Positions 60,278 to 64,000 of a stretch of 64,000 nt of DNA are shown here, piece by piece. This stretch comes from Brevibacterium jeotgali (GTDB taxonomy: Bacteria > Actinomycetota > Actinomycetes > Actinomycetales > Brevibacteriaceae). The notes below the pieces were generated by a model. That model searched no databases and was not told where the DNA came from. It was given only the letters and a program-made list of their open reading frames with translations. The DNA lies in NCBI RefSeq assembly GCF_900169175.1, contig NZ_FXZM01000013.1, forward strand, positions 23,284-87,283, written 5' to 3'. A program made the position numbers and the translations under genes. Positions within the stretch are counted from its first letter, which is position 1. Each line of letters begins with the position of its first letter.

Positions 60278-61564
60278 GTGGACGCACCGATCGACACTGC
60301 TCAGACTGCACGCTCGTCTCGCACGACCTGCCTCATCGTCGGCGCAGGCCCGGCGGGACTGGTCCTGGGCCTCCTGCTGGCACGGGCCGGGATCGACGTC
60401 ACCGTGCTGGAGAAGCACCAGGACTTCCTGCGGGACTTCCGGGGCGAAACGGTGCATCCCAGCACTCTGGAGCTGCTCGACGACCTGGGACTCTTCGAGC
60501 GCTTCGACGCACTCCCCCAGTCCCATCTGCACCGCGTGCGGCTGCCGGGGGCAGACGATGAGGACGTGCCCCTCGTGGACTTCACCCGTCTGCCGGTGCG
60601 GCATCCGTACATCGCGATGGTCCCGCAGTGGGACCTGCTCGACCTCATCGCCGAGGCCGCAGACCTCGAACCGTCGTTCACCCTCCTGACCGAGCACGAG
60701 GTCACGGGCGTCGTGCGGGACGGCGACCGAGTCGTCGGCGTCGACTACTCGACACCAGACGGCGCCGGCACCGTGCGCGCCGATCTCACCATCGCCTGCG
60801 ACGGGCGGTGGTCGGTCATCCGCCAGGACGTCGGACTCCCCACGAAGGAATTCCCCGTCGATTTCGATGTCTGGTGGTACCGCGTTCCCACCCGCAGCCG
60901 CATCGGCGGCTCGCTCCTGCCCCGCATGCACACGGGGCGCGCACTCATCGCGATCCCGCGCGAGAGATACCTCCAGATCGCGCGGCTGGGCCGCAAGGGC
61001 ACCGACGCCGCGCTGCGCGCTCGAGGTCTCGACGCGCTGAGAGCGGAGACGGCCGACCTCCTTCCCGAAGTCGCGGACGACGTCGACTCCATCTCCTCAC
61101 TGGACGACGTCAAGCATCTGAGCGTCCGCATCGATCGACTGCGCCGCTGGTACGCGGCGGGCGTTCTGTGCATCGGCGACGCGGCGCACGCGATGTCCCC
61201 AGTCGGCGGCATCGGCATCAACCTCGCGGTGCAGGACGCCGTGGCCACAGCCCGCTTCCTCTCACCGTCGCTCACGGATCGCACCGCACCCGTGGAGGAC
61301 CGCGTCCTTGCTCGCGTGCAGCGCAGGCGAGCGCTCCCGACGGCGCTCACCCAGGGCGTGCAGAGACTCGTGCAGGGGCTCATCATCGCGCCGGCGCTCA
61401 ACGGCTCTGTGGTCCAGCCGCCTCAGCTCATCGGGAGGATCCTGCGAAGGCTGCCTGGCCTGTCGGTGGTCCCCGCCTACATCGTCGGTGTGGGCTTCCG
61501 CCCGGAGAAGGCGCCTGCGTGGGCTCGGCGTCGCAGCGATCGGTCGCCGTCGTCAGTCGCATAG
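60278..61564 (+). CDS. FAD-dependent monooxygenase (PHBH-like)
   Basis: 428 residues from a GTG at 60278. GxGxxG in CLIVGAGPAGLVLGLLLARAGIDVTVLEKH, DGRWSVIRQDVGL (the DG motif) and GDAAHAMSPVGGIGINLAVQDAV (GD motif, second FAD contact). It is the single-component aromatic hydroxylase or similar oxidase. The His after AGIDVTV and GETVHPSTLELL are as in the PgaE/HpxO group. Substrate unknown; possibly cotranscribed with the small gene at 61600. Confidence 0.9.
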   Translation: MDAPIDTAQTARSSRTTCLIVGAGPAGLVLGLLLARAGIDVTVLEKHQDFLRDFRGETVHPSTLELLDDLGLFERFDALPQSHLHRVRLPGADDEDVPLVDFTRLPVRHPYIAMVPQWDLLDLIAEAADLEPSFTLLTEHEVTGVVRDGDRVVGVDYSTPDGAGTVRADLTIACDGRWSVIRQDVGLPTKEFPVDFDVWWYRVPTRSRIGGSLLPRMHTGRALIAIPRERYLQIARLGRKGTDAALRARGLDALRAETADLLPEVADDVDSISSLDDVKHLSVRIDRLRRWYAAGVLCIGDAAHAMSPVGGIGINLAVQDAVATARFLSPSLTDRTAPVEDRVLARVQRRRALPTALTQGVQRLVQGLIIAPALNGSVVQPPQLIGRILRRLPGLSVVPAYIVGVGFRPEKAPAWARRRSDRSPSSVA

Positions 61565-61599
61565 TGTGGTGTGATGCTCCTGCTCATGAGGCGCCGCGC

Positions 61600-62082
61600 A
61601 TGACCGTCCCGCATCTGGCTGTGTGGCCGCCCGATCCTTCGACGCGGCTGCACCGCTCCGAGGTGTCTGCGGTCATCGGCAGTGGTGATGAGACCTGGAA
61701 GAGGGCGGCTGCCGACCTGCTGCGTTGGAAGGTCAAGACCCGCAGCGGCTTCCGCGTCGACGACGACCAGCCGGTGACGCCCGGCACCGAACTCATCGTC
61801 ACAGCACGCGTCCTCGGCATCACCGTCAGGGAGCCGATCCGGGTCGAGCACGTCGTCGAGTCCGAGGATCGAGTCGGATTCTCCTACCGGACACTCCCCG
61901 GCCACCCCGTCTCAGGAGAAGAGGCATTCATCGTCCACCGCGAGGGCGAGGACGTCATCCTCACGATCCGCTCCCTGACCGGTCCCTCTCCGCGGCTGCC
62001 CTGGCGTCCGCTCTTCCCTCTCCTGCTGCTCGCGCAGCGGGTCGTGCGGCGCAGGTACCTCCGTTCGCTGACCGCCTCGTGA
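61600..62082 (+). CDS. DUF1990-like protein
   Basis: 160 residues from ATG 61600; the frame is open upstream but that is antisense or shadow sequence. It has the DUF1990 pattern: WKRAAADLLRWKVKTRSGF, VTPGTELIVTARVLGI, EDRVGFSYRTLPGHPVSGEEAF and ending with a basic helix. The fold is probably related to START/SRPBCC-type or acyl-binding proteins. Function not known. Adjacent genes do not explain it. Confidence 0.7.
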   Translation: MTVPHLAVWPPDPSTRLHRSEVSAVIGSGDETWKRAAADLLRWKVKTRSGFRVDDDQPVTPGTELIVTARVLGITVREPIRVEHVVESEDRVGFSYRTLPGHPVSGEEAFIVHREGEDVILTIRSLTGPSPRLPWRPLFPLLLLAQRVVRRRYLRSLTAS

Positions 62083-62162
62083 GTGCGCCCCCGAAACATT
62101 CCAGGAGCCGCCGAGCCCGCGAGGGGTAGGCACCGTCGCCGGCTCTCCGTACACTCATCTGT

Positions 62163-62909
62163 GTGACGAAGCTCACGGCCTCGACGGCGGAGAGTCTGGT
62201 GGCATCCTCGACCAGGCTCGCGCGGGAGCGTGCCGCCGACCTGAGCGTGGCCGACCTGGCCGATCACGCCGGGTACAGCCCCTTCCACTTCGCGCGCCTC
62301 TTCGCACGTCACGTCGGCATCGGTCCCGGACAGTACCTCACGGCCCTGCGGATCGATCGTGCGAAGCAGCTGCTGCTCACGGAGACCGAATCGGTGATCG
62401 ATGTCGCGACAGCAGTCGGGTTCGACTCCCTCTCCAGCTTCAGCCGGCGCTTCCGCTCCACGGTCGGCGTCCCGCCCGCGCAGCTGCGGCGCCTCGCCGA
62501 CCGCATCAGCGACAAGCCCCCGCGCCCCTTCAGCCTGCTCTCCCCCGGTATCGAATGCGTGCGCGTCACGATCGAACTCCCCGCCGATTTCAGCCCGCGC
62601 GGCGACGCGGCCCTGTGGGTGGGCTGGTACCCCCACCCAGCACCCATCGGCCTGCCTCTGTCCGGAGCACTGATCTCCGGTGTCACAGAGGTCAGCATGC
62701 CGCTGTGCCCCGGCGCGCCCTTCCTGCTGGGATTCGCGGTCCCCGCACAGGCCGATCCGATGGCCCAGCTGGTGCCGCCGGAACCGATGGTCGGTGTGCA
62801 CCCGGCACCACTCACCGCATCGGCGGACGTCACCCTGCGCTTCGAGACCTCGCCGACCGCACGCCGCATGCCGCTCCTCACCGCCCTGCCCAGTCTGTGC
62901 ACGCGGTGA
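62163..62909 (+). CDS. AraC-family regulator with N-terminal HTH
   Basis: 248 residues from a GTG at 62163. Two HTH motifs at the N-terminus: LSVADLADHAGYSPFHFARLFARHVG (about 27-52) and IDVATAVGFDSLSSFSRRFRSTVG (about 79-102). The rest is a beta-rich, unclassified sensor domain with IGLPLSGALISGVTEV. The DNA-binding domain at the start is reversed relative to most AraC proteins. It likely regulates the VOC gene that follows after a 139-base gap. Confidence 0.9.
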   Translation: MTKLTASTAESLVASSTRLARERAADLSVADLADHAGYSPFHFARLFARHVGIGPGQYLTALRIDRAKQLLLTETESVIDVATAVGFDSLSSFSRRFRSTVGVPPAQLRRLADRISDKPPRPFSLLSPGIECVRVTIELPADFSPRGDAALWVGWYPHPAPIGLPLSGALISGVTEVSMPLCPGAPFLLGFAVPAQADPMAQLVPPEPMVGVHPAPLTASADVTLRFETSPTARRMPLLTALPSLCTR

Positions 62910-63048
62910 CGACCGCAACGGACGGGCACGGCGAACGGCGACCGGGACCTCGGCGGCGGTTGCGCAGTTTCGGACAAAGACCGACCGCATCGTCCGTCTA
63001 GCGTGGAATCACCACCCGGGCCACGCGCCCTCGGCTACAGGAGGAATC

Positions 63049-63846
63049 ATGAGCAACCCCATCGGCACCAGCGCATGGATCGATGTCAGCGCACACGACT
63101 TCGCCGCGGCGAAGGACTTCTACACCGGACTGTTCGGCTGGACGTTCGAGCAGCTGGGCGATGAGTTCGGCGGCTACAACCTCATCCACAATGGCGACGC
63201 CCTGGTGGGCGGCGCGATGGACGTCACCGGCATGACCTGTCCTCTGGGCCAGCCGATCCCCGCCGAATGGAGCATCTACCTCACCGTCGACGACCTCGAC
63301 GCGCGACTGGCGAAGGCAGAGAAGCACGGCGCCACCATCGCGATGGGCGCAGACCAGATCGGCGAGTTGGGACGCATGGCGATGCTCATCGACCCGACCG
63401 GGGCGACCATCTGCATGTGGGAGCCCAAGGACCTCGATGGCTATGACTTCACCGGGCAGCCCGGCTCACCCGTCTGGTTCGAGCTCATGACCCACAAGTT
63501 CGATGAGGCGAGCACGTTCTACACCGCCGTGTTCGACGCGAACCTCGTGGCCATGTCCGAGGAGATGGAGGATGACAGCTTCCGCTACGTCACCAACGGC
63601 CCGGGTGAGACTGCGAGTTGGGGCCTGGGCGATGCGACCGGTGTGATGCCCGAGGAGGCAGCCGGTTGGCGCGTCTACCTGGGAGTCGAAGCCGCTGACT
63701 CGGCGGTGGAGAAGGTCGCGGAGCTGGGCGGGAAGCTGCTCGACGGGCCGGTCGACTCCCCGTTCGGACGGATCGCCACGATCGCGGACCCGGAGGGAGC
63801 GACCTTCCAGATCTGCGCGATGAGTGAAGCGGTGCCGGAGGGCTGA
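63049..63846 (+). CDS. VOC superfamily protein (two glyoxalase-like domains)
   Basis: 265 residues from ATG 63049, with AGGAGG spaced well. Two tandem VOC modules: ISAHDFAAAKDFYTGLFGWTFE-type start (here WIDVSAHDFAAAKDFYTGLFG) at about 10-125, and WFELMTHKFDEASTFYTAVFD at about 140-260. Residues such as His 16 and Glu near the ends could be metal ligands. The mycobacterial CFP30B-like antigen group has the same two-module layout. Possible bleomycin-type resistance or aldehyde/isomerase role; not decidable. Confidence 0.9.
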   Translation: MSNPIGTSAWIDVSAHDFAAAKDFYTGLFGWTFEQLGDEFGGYNLIHNGDALVGGAMDVTGMTCPLGQPIPAEWSIYLTVDDLDARLAKAEKHGATIAMGADQIGELGRMAMLIDPTGATICMWEPKDLDGYDFTGQPGSPVWFELMTHKFDEASTFYTAVFDANLVAMSEEMEDDSFRYVTNGPGETASWGLGDATGVMPEEAAGWRVYLGVEAADSAVEKVAELGGKLLDGPVDSPFGRIATIADPEGATFQICAMSEAVPEG

Positions 63847-63856
63847 GGCCGTCATC

Positions 63857-63876
63857 GGGGCTGGGAGTAGAGCCCC
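63857..63876 (+). terminator. short stem-loop after the VOC gene
   Basis: GGGGCT at 63857-63862 and AGCCCC at 63871-63876 with an 8-base loop, 10 bases after the stop. Only six base pairs, so weak. Confidence 0.4.
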
Positions 63877-63986
63877 ATAGAGTGGTGTAGCGCACGGAGG
63901 TCCGGCCTATCCGTCAGGATGTGGACGCGGCCACCGTGTGATCCTTCGAGTCAACCTTCCAAGAATCCTCGAACGGAGTCACAACG

Positions 63987-64000
63987 ATGACCGCTCCTCA
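63987..64000 (+). CDS. possible start of a further gene at the right edge
   Basis: An ATG at 63987, seven to eight bases after CGGAG, opens a frame reading MTAP. Only five codons are visible, so no product can be named. Confidence 0.4.

Overview
The window is GC-rich, densely coded DNA with GTG starts, four-base ATGA overlaps between genes and GC-rich stem-loop terminators without strong T-runs. Its gene families are those of high-GC Gram-positive bacteria (Actinomycetota): a DUF6320/acetyltransferase operon, cory-CC-star, DUF2695, a YibE/F protein and many TetR, AraC and MFS genes. I would place it in the Micrococcales, perhaps near Brevibacterium, but nothing here fixes the genus. I see no rRNA, tRNA, CRISPR array, transposase or integrase.

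Layout, left to right. 1-6.1 kb: a pair of CNNM/CorC-type membrane proteins (one cut by the window edge), an MFS transporter, and two tandem near-duplicate TRAP-type solute-binding lipoproteins with no TRAP permease nearby. 6.1-14.6 kb: a large unrecognised protein downstream of a macrodomain hydrolase, a patatin-like lipase, a secreted CHAP peptidoglycan hydrolase, an alpha/beta-hydrolase plus SCP2-like pair with a divergent AraC regulator, and a YibE/F membrane protein. 14.6-21 kb: a quinone-oxidoreductase-like enzyme, membrane proteins and a translationally coupled esterase / alcohol-acetyltransferase-like / DUF6320 operon. 21-28 kb: an oligopeptide ABC operon whose binding-protein gene is cut at its 5' end and joined head-to-head to a truncated ProC-like gene, then nagB.

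28-32.1 kb: a sensor histidine kinase coupled to a membrane GT2 glycosyltransferase that carries a C-terminal Hpt-like domain lacking the phospho-histidine, with a single-domain response regulator on the opposite strand. 32.3-39.7 kb: an AhpD-like enzyme, cstA with a cory-CC-star gene and an ArsA/Get3-like ATPase, a DUF2695 protein, a SurA-like lipoprotein and a TDT-family transporter. 39.7-50.2 kb: a TetR/DHA2 efflux pair, dodecin, a macrolide-phosphotransferase-like kinase, a PEP-synthase/rifampin-phosphotransferase-like enzyme, acyltransferases, an HTH-MNT/HEPN toxin-antitoxin pair and an RclA-like flavoprotein with a His-rich N-terminus.

50.2-55.9 kb: a choline-to-glycine-betaine operon (BCCT transporter, betaine aldehyde dehydrogenase, choline dehydrogenase) preceded by six degenerate 10-bp tandem repeats and closed by a large hairpin. 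56.6-60.3 kb: two coupled DUF262 proteins, the second with an HNH-type (DUF1524-like) nuclease end, a probable anti-phage module. 60.3-64 kb: a flavin monooxygenase, a small DUF1990-like protein, an AraC regulator and a two-domain VOC protein.

The best candidates for something new are the HK / GT2-Hpt / receiver cluster, the DUF262 pair, the cstA / cory-CC-star / ArsA-like cluster and the head-to-head gene truncation near 26.75 kb. All functional calls come from reading motifs and family resemblance; no database search was run.
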